A stretch of DNA of 41,405 bases, taken from Actinomycetes bacterium (GTDB lineage: Bacteria; Actinomycetota; Actinomycetes; Actinomycetales; Dermatophilaceae). Made by a program: the position numbers and the translations under genes. The notes beneath the pieces are model-generated. The model worked only from the letters and a program-made list of their open reading frames with translations. It did not search any database and was not told where the DNA came from. This document shows, in pieces, positions 17,913-25,860 of this stretch (the stretch's first letter is position 1; every line of letters begins with the position of its first letter). The stretch spans positions 1 to 41,405 of the forward strand of contig JAKPEG010000232.1 in NCBI GenBank assembly GCA_029552065.1, in the 5' to 3' direction.

Positions 17913-19925
17913 ATGACAGCAGCGACGAGCGAGGCGACACGTAGCTCCGCCCGCGTGCACGTGCAGAAGTTCGGGACGTTCCTGTCCAACATGGTGATGC
18001 CCAACATCGGCGCATTCATCGCGTGGGGCCTCATCACCGCCCTGTTCATCAAGAGCGGGTGGCTCAACGCAGGGGGTTCCGGCGGCCTCGCCGAGGACGG
18101 TTGGGTGGCCCAGATCGGTGGCTGGGGCAAGTTCGACGGCAAGGGGATCGTCGGGCCGATGATCACCTACCTGCTGCCCCTGCTCATCGGCTACACGGGC
18201 GGCTACAACATCTACAAGCAGCGCGGTGGCGTCGTCGGCGCGATCGCGACGATGGGTGTCATCGCCGGCACGAGCATCCCGATGTTCATGGGTGCCATGG
18301 TGATGGGTCCGCTCGGCGGCTGGTCGATGAAGAAGATCGACTCGATCTGGGACGGCAAGATCCGCCCGGGCTTCGAGATGCTCGTCAACAACTTCGCCGC
18401 CGGCATCTGGGGGATGATCCTCGCGGTCTTCGGCTTCTTTGCCATGGGCCCGGTCATCATCACCCCCTTCGCCACCGCGGCGGGCAATGTCGTCCAGTGG
18501 CTCGTCGACCGGGGACTGCTGCCGCTCACCTCGATCTTCATCGAGCCGGCCACGGTGCTCTTCCTCAACAACGCGATCAACCACGGCGTGCTCACCCCGC
18601 TGGGCACCCAGCAGTCGCTCGAGCAGGGCAAGTCGGTCCTCTTCCTGCTCGAGGCCAACCCGGCCGTCGGCCTGGGCATCCTCGTCGCTTACATGGTCTT
18701 CGGCAAGGGTGCCGCCAAGGCGTCGGCCCCCGGCGCCGCGCTCATCCACTTCGTCGGCGGCATCCACGAGATCTACTTCCCCTACATCCTGGCCAAGCCG
18801 AAGCTCATCGTCGCGGCCATCGCCGGCGGGATGACCCAGGTCTTCATCAACGTGCTCTTCCACTCGGGCCTGCGTGCCCCGGCTGCCCCGGGCTCGATCA
18901 TCGCCGTCTACGCCCAGACCCCGCCCGACAGCCTCCTGGGGGTGACCCTCTCGTGGATCCTCGGGGCGGCGGTGACCTTCCTCGTGGCCGGCTTCCTCCT
19001 GCGGACCGACAAGGCCGACGACGACGGCGACCTCTCGGCCGCGACCGCCTCGATGGAGTCGATGAAGGGCAAGAAGTCGATCGCCTCCTCCGCTCTCGTC
19101 GGCGCCGGTGCGGGCGCTCACAGTGGCCCGATCCGCTCGATCGTCTTCGCCTGCGACGCCGGCATGGGCTCCTCGGCGATGGGCGCCTCGGTCCTGCGCC
19201 GCAAGATCCAGCAGGCCGGCTTCGGCGACGTCACGGTAGTCAACAAGGCGATCGCCAACCTCACCGACGACGTCGACCTCGTCGTGAGCCACCAGGACCT
19301 CACCGCCCGGGCGCAGCAGCGCACCGGCTCGGCGATCCACGTGTCGGTCGACAACTTCATGGGCAGCCCTCGCTACGACGAGATCGTCGAACTCCTGCGC
19401 GACACGAATGCGCCGGTGTCCGTGGGCGCGGGGGCAACCGGCTCGCCGGTGCCTGCGGTCGCTGACAGCTCGGCCCACGCGGCGAGCGCAGGCTCCGGCG
19501 CCGAGGTGCTCGCCCTCGACTCGATCCGCCTGCACGGCTCGGCCGGCACCCGCGACGGCGCCATCGACGAGGCCGGTCAGCTGCTCGTCACGGCGGGAGC
19601 CGTCGACGCGGCATACATCGCCTCGATGCACGAGCGCGAGCGGTCGGTGTCGACGCACATGGGCAGCGGCCTGGCCATCCCGCACGGCACGAACGAGGCC
19701 AAGGCCTCGATCCGGCGGTCGGCGATGTCCTTCGTCCGCTACGACGAGCCGATCGAGTGGAACGGCAAGCCGACGACCTTCGTCATCGGCATCGCCGGCG
19801 CCGGCGACGACCACCTCGGGCTGCTCCAGCAGATCGCCCACGTCTTCCTCGACAAGGGCAAGGTCGCGGCCCTGCAGAGCGCGACTTCGGCGCAGGAGGT
19901 GCGCGACATTCTCGCCGCCGGGTGA
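17913..19925 (+). CDS. mtlA: PTS mannitol-specific EIICBA permease
   Basis: Membrane permease importing mannitol as mannitol-1-phosphate. 670 residues in the order C-B-A: EIIC about 15-365 with the conserved GGIHEIYFPY at 282-291; EIIB with C414 in FACDAGMGSSAMGAS; a linker; EIIA with H591 in GLAIPHGTNEAK. The ATG follows GGAAGGAAGAG; eight upstream in-frame codons are not favoured. It is preceded by a near-consensus promoter and followed by a strong hairpin, so it is likely monocistronic. No mtlD or mtlR is present; the divergent MDR dehydrogenase may supply the next step. Confidence 0.95.
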   Translation: MTAATSEATRSSARVHVQKFGTFLSNMVMPNIGAFIAWGLITALFIKSGWLNAGGSGGLAEDGWVAQIGGWGKFDGKGIVGPMITYLLPLLIGYTGGYNIYKQRGGVVGAIATMGVIAGTSIPMFMGAMVMGPLGGWSMKKIDSIWDGKIRPGFEMLVNNFAAGIWGMILAVFGFFAMGPVIITPFATAAGNVVQWLVDRGLLPLTSIFIEPATVLFLNNAINHGVLTPLGTQQSLEQGKSVLFLLEANPAVGLGILVAYMVFGKGAAKASAPGAALIHFVGGIHEIYFPYILAKPKLIVAAIAGGMTQVFINVLFHSGLRAPAAPGSIIAVYAQTPPDSLLGVTLSWILGAAVTFLVAGFLLRTDKADDDGDLSAATASMESMKGKKSIASSALVGAGAGAHSGPIRSIVFACDAGMGSSAMGASVLRRKIQQAGFGDVTVVNKAIANLTDDVDLVVSHQDLTARAQQRTGSAIHVSVDNFMGSPRYDEIVELLRDTNAPVSVGAGATGSPVPAVADSSAHAASAGSGAEVLALDSIRLHGSAGTRDGAIDEAGQLLVTAGAVDAAYIASMHERERSVSTHMGSGLAIPHGTNEAKASIRRSAMSFVRYDEPIEWNGKPTTFVIGIAGAGDDHLGLLQQIAHVFLDKGKVAALQSATSAQEVRDILAAG

Positions 19926-19941
19926 GGAACGGGGAGAGGCA

Positions 19942-19978
19942 GGTGTGTCCGAGCGGGCCGGTCCCGCTCGGACACACC
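19942..19978 (+). terminator. terminator after mtlA
   Basis: Perfect 16-bp stem GGTGTGTCCGAGCGGG / CCCGCTCGGACACACC with a 5-nt loop, 16 bp past the mtlA stop. Confidence 0.88.
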
Positions 19979-20022
19979 CGTCTTCGTGCCCCGCCCTGGT
20001 CCGCGCCCGCCCCTGGGCGGGT

Positions 20023-20028
20023 TAGCGT
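20023..20028 (+). promoter_or_regulatory. -10 box of a probable leaderless promoter
   Basis: TAGCGT lies exactly 6 nt before the GTG start at 20035, without a ribosome-binding sequence. Same geometry as at 31253 and, on the minus strand, 3901. Confidence 0.5.
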
Positions 20029-20034
20029 GGGTGC

Positions 20035-20568
20035 GTGCCTTGGCAGACGCATCTGCGCGCGGTGCGCGACCGACACGGCGGGCGGCATGTCGTGCGCATC
20101 CTGCACGTGCCGTTGGCCTGCTGCGCACTGGAATACCTCGCCGCCGTCGACACGGGGCTGCTGCGCGAACTCCCCGTCGAACCGCTTGCACAGGACCCTG
20201 CGAGCGCCGACATCCTGCTCGTCTCGGGCACCGTCACCCGCGCAAACGCCCCCACCGTCCGGGCGCTCTACGACGCGATGGGCGCCTCGGGCCGCCCGCG
20301 CCATGTCGTCGCCTTCGGCGCGTGCGCGATCTCCGGTGGTCCCTATTGGGACTCGTATGCCGTGCTGCCCGGTGCCGCCTCGGTCTTGCCGGTCGACCTC
20401 GTCGTGCCGGGCTGCCCGCCACCGCCCGAGGGGATCGCCGAAGCGCTCGCCGGGCTGCTCGACCCCGCAGCCGGTGACGCTGCAGGCGCCCCGGACCTGA
20501 CCGGCTCGACCGGCTCGACCGGCTCGAGCGATCGGATGTCCGCGAGCCCGGTGGGGTCGGGCCGATGA
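20035..20568 (+). CDS. NuoB-like / group 4 hydrogenase small-subunit-like Fe-S protein
   Basis: A 177-residue protein resembling NuoB (complex I 20 kDa subunit) and the small subunits of membrane-bound hydrogenases. All four N2-cluster cysteines are in place: C29-C30 (PLACCALEYL), C97 (FGACAISGGPYWDSYAV) and C127 (VPGCPPPPEG), with NuoB-like spacing. The N-terminus is shorter than in NuoB and the tail is a low-complexity stretch from a 9-bp repeat (TGSTGS). First gene of a three-gene unit with overlapping stops and starts (ATGA). With no NuoD or hydrogenase large subunit alongside, its electron partner is unknown. Confidence 0.82.
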   Translation: MPWQTHLRAVRDRHGGRHVVRILHVPLACCALEYLAAVDTGLLRELPVEPLAQDPASADILLVSGTVTRANAPTVRALYDAMGASGRPRHVVAFGACAISGGPYWDSYAVLPGAASVLPVDLVVPGCPPPPEGIAEALAGLLDPAAGDAAGAPDLTGSTGSTGSSDRMSASPVGSGR

Positions 20569-21005
20569 GCGAGCTGGCCGTCGAGCCCGAGCTGCCGCTC
20601 GAGAAGTGGCGGGCCGAGGCGGGCCGGGCGCACGAGGCGGGCCACACGTGGTTCGGCTGGCTCACCGCGTTCGACGCGGGCGAGGGTGACCTCGTCGTGC
20701 TCGCCCAGGTCGCCGATCCGTCCGTCCCTGGGTCGCTGCGCGCCCGCACGCTCGTGACCCGGGTGCGGCCGGGGGAGCGTCTCGAGAGCCTCACGTCGAT
20801 CTATCCAGGTGCCGCCTGGTGCGAGCGGGAGACCGCCGAGCTGTTCGGGCTCGCGGTCGAGGGTTTCGAGGACCCGTCGGGGCTCGGACTGCGGCGCCTC
20901 CTGCTGCCGCCGGACGTCGAGGGGCATCCGCTGCGCAAGGACTTCACCCGGCCCTCCGGCGAGCCGACCCCCGAGCCGACCCCCACGCAGGGCGGCGCGC
21001 CGTGA
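20565..21005 (+). CDS. NuoC-like (complex I 30 kDa subunit) protein
   Basis: 146 residues. SIYPGAAWCERETAELFGL at 78-96 is the complex I 30-kDa signature (ERE at 87-89), followed by LRRLLLPPDVEGHPLRKDF. The N-terminal half is compact for this family. In complex I and group 4 hydrogenases this subunit packs against NuoB and NuoD. Overlaps the gene before (ATGA) and after (GTGA), so the trio is translated as a unit. Confidence 0.85.
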   Translation: MSELAVEPELPLEKWRAEAGRAHEAGHTWFGWLTAFDAGEGDLVVLAQVADPSVPGSLRARTLVTRVRPGERLESLTSIYPGAAWCERETAELFGLAVEGFEDPSGLGLRRLLLPPDVEGHPLRKDFTRPSGEPTPEPTPTQGGAP

Positions 21006-21376
21006 GCGGCCGGCCCGCACGGGTGCGCGGGGCGATCGCCCTCGTGCCCGAGCTGTGCACCTCCTGCGACCTGTGCGTGACCGCGTGCCCGGACCGCTGC
21101 ATCCACCTCACGAGCCACACCGAGACCGAGCCGGCGACCACCCCGCGCGGCCGGCCCCGCACCCGTGCGGTGCTCGACCGGTTCGCCATCGACGTCGGGC
21201 TGTGCATGTTCTGCGGGATCTGCATCGAGGTCTGCCCGTTCGACGCCCTCCACTGGGCCGACGTCGGCGGACTCGCCGAGCGGTCCCCCGGAGCCCTGGT
21301 CCACGAGCGTGACCGGCTGGCCGGCTGGGTGACCGACGTCCCGGTTCCGACCCCGCTCGACGGCGACCCGCGCTGA
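21002..21376 (+). CDS. NuoI-like 2x[4Fe-4S] ferredoxin
   Basis: 124 residues with two classic cluster motifs: CTSCDLCVTACP (C19, C22, C25, C29) and CMFCGICIEVCP (C68, C71, C74, C78), the arrangement of NuoI and hydrogenase ferredoxin subunits. The GTG start overlaps the previous stop; the longer upstream frame lacks family features. It would carry electrons to the NuoB-like cluster. The donor is not encoded here; korAB, 18 kb away, makes reduced ferredoxin, but no functional link is shown. Confidence 0.88.
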   Translation: MSGRPARVRGAIALVPELCTSCDLCVTACPDRCIHLTSHTETEPATTPRGRPRTRAVLDRFAIDVGLCMFCGICIEVCPFDALHWADVGGLAERSPGALVHERDRLAGWVTDVPVPTPLDGDPR

Positions 21377-21385
21377 GGACGGCGC

Positions 21386-21414
21386 GCGCGGCATACCCCG
21401 GGCGTATGCCGCGC
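21386..21414. terminator. hairpin built from an inverted pair of the GTATGCC word
   Basis: Perfect 11-bp stem GCGCGGCATAC / GTATGCCGCGC with a 7-nt loop, 10 bp past the ferredoxin stop and 64 bp before htpX. Its core is two oppositely oriented copies of the overrepresented word. Confidence 0.8.
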
Positions 21415-21477
21415 ACGACCCGAGGGGCGGCGCGAACCCGTGGGAACAAGCCCCGTCCACTGCCACGTTGAGAGGGC

Positions 21478-22356
21478 ATGCACAAGCACTACAACGGCCT
21501 CAAGACGGCTGCCTTGTTCGGCCTCATCTGGGCGCTGTTGCTCGGGATCGGCGCCCTCGTGGGGGGCGGTCGCTACATCTGGCTGTTCGCCGTGTTCGGC
21601 CTGGGGATGACCTTCTACGGCTACTGGAACAGCGACAAGATCGCCATCAAGGCCATGCGGGCCTATCCGGTGAGCGAGGCCCAGGCACCCGTGATGTACC
21701 GGATCGTCCGCGAGCTCTCGACCCGCGCCGGCAAACCCATGCCGCGGCTCTATGTCTCGCCGACCGACGCGCCCAATGCCTTTGCCACCGGCCGCAATCC
21801 GGACAATGCCGCGGTCTGTTGCACCGAAGGGATCCTGCGCTTGCTCGACGAACGCGAGCTGCGCGGGGTGCTCGGCCACGAGCTCATGCACGTCTACAAC
21901 CGCGACATCCTCACCTCGTCGGTGGCCGCCGCGATCGCCGGCGTCGTCACCTCGGTGGCCCAGATGCTCATGTTCGTCGGGGGTGGTTTCGGCGGCGGCG
22001 ACGGCGAGGAGCGGCCCAATCCGTTCGCGCTGCTCGCGATGGCGCTGCTCGCCCCGCTGGCCGCCGCGGTCATCCAGATGGCGATCAGCCGGACTCGGGA
22101 ATACGACGCCGACGAGGACGGCTCCACCCTCACCGGTGACCCGCTCGCCCTCGCCTCGGCGCTGCGCAAGCTCGAGGCCGGTGTCGCCCGCGCGCCGTTG
22201 GCCCCGCAACAGCAGCTCGTCAACACGAGCCACCTGATGATCGCCAACCCGTTCCGGGCCCAGGACGTCTCCCGGCTCTTCTCCACGCACCCGCCCATGC
22301 ACGAGCGGATCCACCGCCTCGAGGCGATGGCCCGCGGAGGCAACGTCGGCCGCTGA
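21478..22356 (+). CDS. htpX: M48-family zinc metalloprotease HtpX
   Basis: Membrane protease involved in quality control of membrane proteins. 292 residues: two N-terminal transmembrane segments (about 10-30 and 33-50), HELMH zinc motif at 134-138, third ligand E208 in [10 protein letters not shown], and two further hydrophobic segments (about 147-168 and 183-202). Length and motif order match HtpX. GAGAGG lies just upstream of the ATG. It is bounded by two word-pair hairpins, so probably monocistronic. Confidence 0.95.
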   Translation: MHKHYNGLKTAALFGLIWALLLGIGALVGGGRYIWLFAVFGLGMTFYGYWNSDKIAIKAMRAYPVSEAQAPVMYRIVRELSTRAGKPMPRLYVSPTDAPNAFATGRNPDNAAVCCTEGILRLLDERELRGVLGHELMHVYNRDILTSSVAAAIAGVVTSVAQMLMFVGGGFGGGDGEERPNPFALLAMALLAPLAAAVIQMAISRTREYDADEDGSTLTGDPLALASALRKLEAGVARAPLAPQQQLVNTSHLMIANPFRAQDVSRLFSTHPPMHERIHRLEAMARGGNVGR

Positions 22357-22414
22357 ACGCGACCGGGCCGTCTGACGAGCCGGGCCGCCTGACGGGCCGG
22401 GCCGCCGAACGCGA

Positions 22415-22459
22415 CCGCACGGCATACACCTGCGTGGGTGTGCGGGGTATGCCGTGCGG
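22415..22459. terminator. bidirectional terminator built from an inverted pair of the GTATGCC word
   Basis: Perfect 13-bp stem CCGCACGGCATAC / GTATGCCGTGCGG with a 19-nt loop. It lies between the convergent htpX and SARP genes (7 bp from the latter's stop) and can end both transcripts. Confidence 0.85.
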
Positions 22460-22465
22460 CTCACC

Positions 22466-25465
22466 TCAGCGGGCGGCCGCCCGACGGATGGTCGCATACA
22501 TGGTCGCGGCGAGTTCGCTGTCGGACAGGTGCGATGCCACCTCGTCGACCGGGTCGACACCGACGAGTGCGCGGGCCTCGGCGAGCAGGCGTTGCTGCGT
22601 GGCCGTGAGCACCACCCCCCGTCGGCGTCGCATCTCGTCGGCAAGTTCGAGCGCCCGAGCGGCGTCGTCCTGGCCGATCCGGGCCAGTGCACAGGCCGCC
22701 CCGCAGCACTCCTCTGCGGCGAACAGGCCCGGTGGCAGGCCGAGCGTCGCGTCGACGCCACGGGCGAACCAGGAGAACGCCTCGCTCGGCTCGTCCAGCC
22801 CGAGGGCTGCCCAGCCGGCATTGATGAGCAGGTGTCGATTGGGACCGAAACCCGGCCGGCGGTCGAGGCGTTCGGCCGCGCTCGTGAGGATGTGCAGTGC
22901 TTCGGCATCGCGGCCGGCATCGGTGAGGGCCAGCCCCACGCGGGTGGCGACCCCGAGCAGTTCCACCGACGACGGCTCAGCGGGCAGCAGCGACCAGGCA
23001 TGTGTGGCCGTGGCCACCGCTTCGGCGTGCTCCCCCAGACCTGCCAGCGAGACCGCGTGCGTGGCCAAGGCCCGAGAAAGCAGCAGCTCGCCTGGCTCGG
23101 CACGGGCAACCTCGACGAGCCGGGTCGTCACCGCGACCGAGGCGGCCATGGCACCACGCACGTAGTGTCGGACGGCCTGGATGTTGAGGCATTGGGCGAG
23201 CCACGGCGGATCGTCGGCCAACTCGGCCTCGCAGTCGATGAGCGGGTCGGGATCCTCGACCGCACCGAGCCGGCCGCTCGGGTCGCCGATGAGTCCGTGC
23301 CCGAATCGCATCACCACGACCCGGGCCCGGTCCGGTCCGTGCAGCACCCCGCTGGCGAGGATTCGGTCGACCCAGCGGATGGCCGGGCCGATCGCATCCG
23401 CGTGACTCCAATGGCGTTCGAGCGTGATGGCGAGCGACGACACGCCTGCGGCGTCCCGGGCTTCGAGGGCTCGCCGCAAGGCTTCGACGTAGTCGTCGTA
23501 GCTGTCGGCCACGTCGAGCAGTTGCTCGTCGGAAGATGGCTGGCCGCACCATCGGGCGGCATACCAGTCTCGATGGCGACGGCGGGCGGAGTCGAGCTCA
23601 CCCAGCGCCGCCAGCTCCTCGACGCCGAGATCACGAACGGTGCGCAGCAGCCGCAGCCGGATCCGCCTGCGTCCGCTGCGGCCCCCCGAGCTGTCCCGCT
23701 GGACGACGGCGTCGCGGACGAGCACCCGGAGGGCGGATTCGACCGCCGCGGGCGGCAACGAGCCACCGGCGACCGCGCGCGCCGCTGCGAGCTCGAAGGG
23801 TCCGGCGAAGACCGCGAGCCGCCGCAGCACCGTCCGGGTGGGCGGGTCGAGGCGGCCGAGGCTCCACTCGAGGGTGTCGCGCAGGCTGCGATGGCGCGGG
23901 CTGTGGCCCTGTTCGTCGCTCACGACGTCCAACGGGGCCTCGACGAGGGGAAGCAGCTCGGCGATGGTGTGCGAGGCGGCGTAGCCGGCGACGAGTTCGA
24001 GGGCGAGAGGAAGGCCGTCGAGGCGCCGGGCGATCCGCGCGAGATCGCGTGCGTCGTCGTCGCCCACGACGAGATCGGGTGCGTGGTCACGCAGCCGGGC
24101 CTCGAGCAGCCGGACAGCGGGGGCGCTGCGCAGCTGCTGGGGATCCTCGGTTTCCTCCGGCGGGCAGGGGAGCGGGGCGAGCAGCAACCGGGACTCCCCG
24201 AGCACGTCGAGCGGCACGCGCGAGGTGACGACGAGGCGCACCTGGGGGCAGCGGGTGAGCAGGGTGTTCGCGACGACGGCGACGGCCGGGGCGGACCATT
24301 CGGCCTCGTCGACGAGCGCGAGGACCGGTGCATCGGCGAGCGCCTCGGCCAGCCCGGACACCGGATCCTCCGCGCTGCCGCGCAGCCGAGAGCCGGTGGA
24401 CACGGCCTCGGCGATCTCGACCGGACCGCTCTCGCCGAGCCCGGACAGGTCGACATAGACGATCTCCGGGCAGCGGTCCTCACGGGCGGCGAGCCGGTTG
24501 CCGACCTCGGCGAGCAGTCTGCTCTTGCCGACGCCTCCTGGCCCGAGGATGGTGACGAGGCGGCGACCGTCGTCGAGCAGGGCGAGGACCTCGTCGACTT
24601 CCCGCTCCCGGCCGACCGTGCGGGTGGGCGGGACCGGCAGCCGGCCGAGTCCACCACGTGCCGGACGCTCGCCGACCGGCCGACTGCCCTGGTCGGGCGA
24701 GCTCTCGGGCGCGAGGGTGGGGTCCTGGCTGAGGATGCGTTGGTGCACGGCCGCGGTGGCCGTGCTCGGTTCGATGCCCAGCTCGGTGCGCAGTCGGCCG
24801 CGCAGCTCACGGTAGATCGTGAGGGCGTCGGCCTGCCGGCCCAGCCGGAACGTGGCAAGCATGGCCGTGCGGTGCGGCCCTTCCCGCAGCGGGTGCTCAG
24901 CCATGACTTCGGCCGCGATGGCGAGGGCTTCCTCGGTGGCCGCCGGACCGGCGCTGACGAGCAGGGCCCCGGCGAGTTCCTCGCAGACCCGCGCCCGGGC
25001 CTCCTCGAGCCGGGCGCGGTCCCCGGTGACCAGGTCGTCGCTCGCGTCCTCGAAGGCCCGCCGCCCGCGCCACACCGCAAGCGCTTCCCGGTATGCCGTG
25101 ATGGCCGCCGCGAGGTCGCCCCCGGCCAGCGAGGCACGGGCGGTGCGGCTGGCCGCCTCGAAGGCGTCGACGTCGACCCCGACCCCGCGCCCGAGCCGGT
25201 AGCCGGCGTCGAGCGTCTCGACGACCTCGGCTCCCAGCTGCCGGCGCAGCCGGGCGATCACGGTGTGCACGGCCGCGGGGGTGAGGTCGCGGGCCTGGTC
25301 TGCCCACACCCGGTCGAGGACGATCTCGGGGGAGACGACATGTCCCCGCCGCTGCACGAGCATGGTGAGGACGTCGCGCGGCCGTTGGCCGCGTGGGGAG
25401 ACCGGTCCGCTGTCGAGGTGGACGACGAGCGGCCCGAGCACGCCGACGCGCATCCGACCATGCAA
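22466..25465 (-). CDS. SARP/AfsR-type transcriptional regulator with BTAD and NB-ARC (STAND) domains
   Basis: A 999-residue regulator. Residues 1-95 form an OmpR-like winged helix (MRVGVLGPLVV ... LDRVWADQ ... GYRLG), 98-245 the bacterial transcriptional activation domain (FRLGRQADALTIYRELRGRL), then an NB-ARC/AAA domain with Walker A GPGGVGKS at 308-315 and GLPLALEL further on, and a TPR-like helical C-terminus. The ATG at 25465 has GGAGG 10 nt upstream; an ATG four codons later is also possible. AfsR-like proteins activate secondary metabolism or stress genes, but no biosynthetic cluster is in view, so its target is unknown. It is divergent from a Phd-like antitoxin relic. Confidence 0.93.
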   Translation of the reverse strand: MHGRMRVGVLGPLVVHLDSGPVSPRGQRPRDVLTMLVQRRGHVVSPEIVLDRVWADQARDLTPAAVHTVIARLRRQLGAEVVETLDAGYRLGRGVGVDVDAFEAASRTARASLAGGDLAAAITAYREALAVWRGRRAFEDASDDLVTGDRARLEEARARVCEELAGALLVSAGPAATEEALAIAAEVMAEHPLREGPHRTAMLATFRLGRQADALTIYRELRGRLRTELGIEPSTATAAVHQRILSQDPTLAPESSPDQGSRPVGERPARGGLGRLPVPPTRTVGREREVDEVLALLDDGRRLVTILGPGGVGKSRLLAEVGNRLAAREDRCPEIVYVDLSGLGESGPVEIAEAVSTGSRLRGSAEDPVSGLAEALADAPVLALVDEAEWSAPAVAVVANTLLTRCPQVRLVVTSRVPLDVLGESRLLLAPLPCPPEETEDPQQLRSAPAVRLLEARLRDHAPDLVVGDDDARDLARIARRLDGLPLALELVAGYAASHTIAELLPLVEAPLDVVSDEQGHSPRHRSLRDTLEWSLGRLDPPTRTVLRRLAVFAGPFELAAARAVAGGSLPPAAVESALRVLVRDAVVQRDSSGGRSGRRRIRLRLLRTVRDLGVEELAALGELDSARRRHRDWYAARWCGQPSSDEQLLDVADSYDDYVEALRRALEARDAAGVSSLAITLERHWSHADAIGPAIRWVDRILASGVLHGPDRARVVVMRFGHGLIGDPSGRLGAVEDPDPLIDCEAELADDPPWLAQCLNIQAVRHYVRGAMAASVAVTTRLVEVARAEPGELLLSRALATHAVSLAGLGEHAEAVATATHAWSLLPAEPSSVELLGVATRVGLALTDAGRDAEALHILTSAAERLDRRPGFGPNRHLLINAGWAALGLDEPSEAFSWFARGVDATLGLPPGLFAAEECCGAACALARIGQDDAARALELADEMRRRRGVVLTATQQRLLAEARALVGVDPVDEVASHLSDSELAATMYATIRRAAAR

Positions 25466-25557
25466 TCACAGCCTCCGCAGCGGCGCCTTCCCATTTCGGT
25501 TGGTCCGAATCCAGCTCAGGCGAACCGCAAAATAGAACAAGATGCCAAAAACCCGTC

Positions 25558-25783
25558 GTGACGTCGATCACCCTCACAGAGCTGAACCAGAACCCTTCCC
25601 GGGCGACACGACTCGCGGACCACGGTGAGGTGATCGTGTTACGCCGCGGTCGCGCGGCCTACCGCATCACCAAGATCGACGGAACCGGCGACCCGCTCGA
25701 CGAGCTGGTCGCCACGGGCCTCGCCCGGCCTTCCCGCAGCACTGCTCCCCACCGACGACCCTGGCCGAGCGGCCGTCGTCTGA
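25558..25783 (+). pseudogene. Phd/YefM-type antitoxin, apparently frameshifted, no toxin
   Basis: From the GTG at 25558 the frame reads VTSITLTELNQNPSRATRLA then a stretch ending VIVLRRGRAAYRI, the DNA-binding half of prevent-host-death antitoxins. After DELVATGLARP the frame leaves family-like sequence and runs on into the antisense of the next gene. A one-base shift near 25730 gives LPAALLPTDDPGRAAVV and a stop at 25783, a sensible 74-75-residue antitoxin. No toxin gene follows; the next gene is on the other strand. So it is either a decaying orphan antitoxin or a sequencing error in one. Confidence 0.65.
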
Positions 25784-25860
25784 CAGCGACCTTCCGGCGA
25801 CCTGCTCCGCGTGCCCGTCCTCGGCGGGCGTCCGAGGCGGCGGTCACGGCCGGGAGGGCG

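Noticed and set aside
22454-25561. A 1035-codon plus-strand frame opposite the SARP gene
   Set aside because: Shadow frame with low-complexity composition; the minus-strand protein has Walker A and winged-helix motifs.
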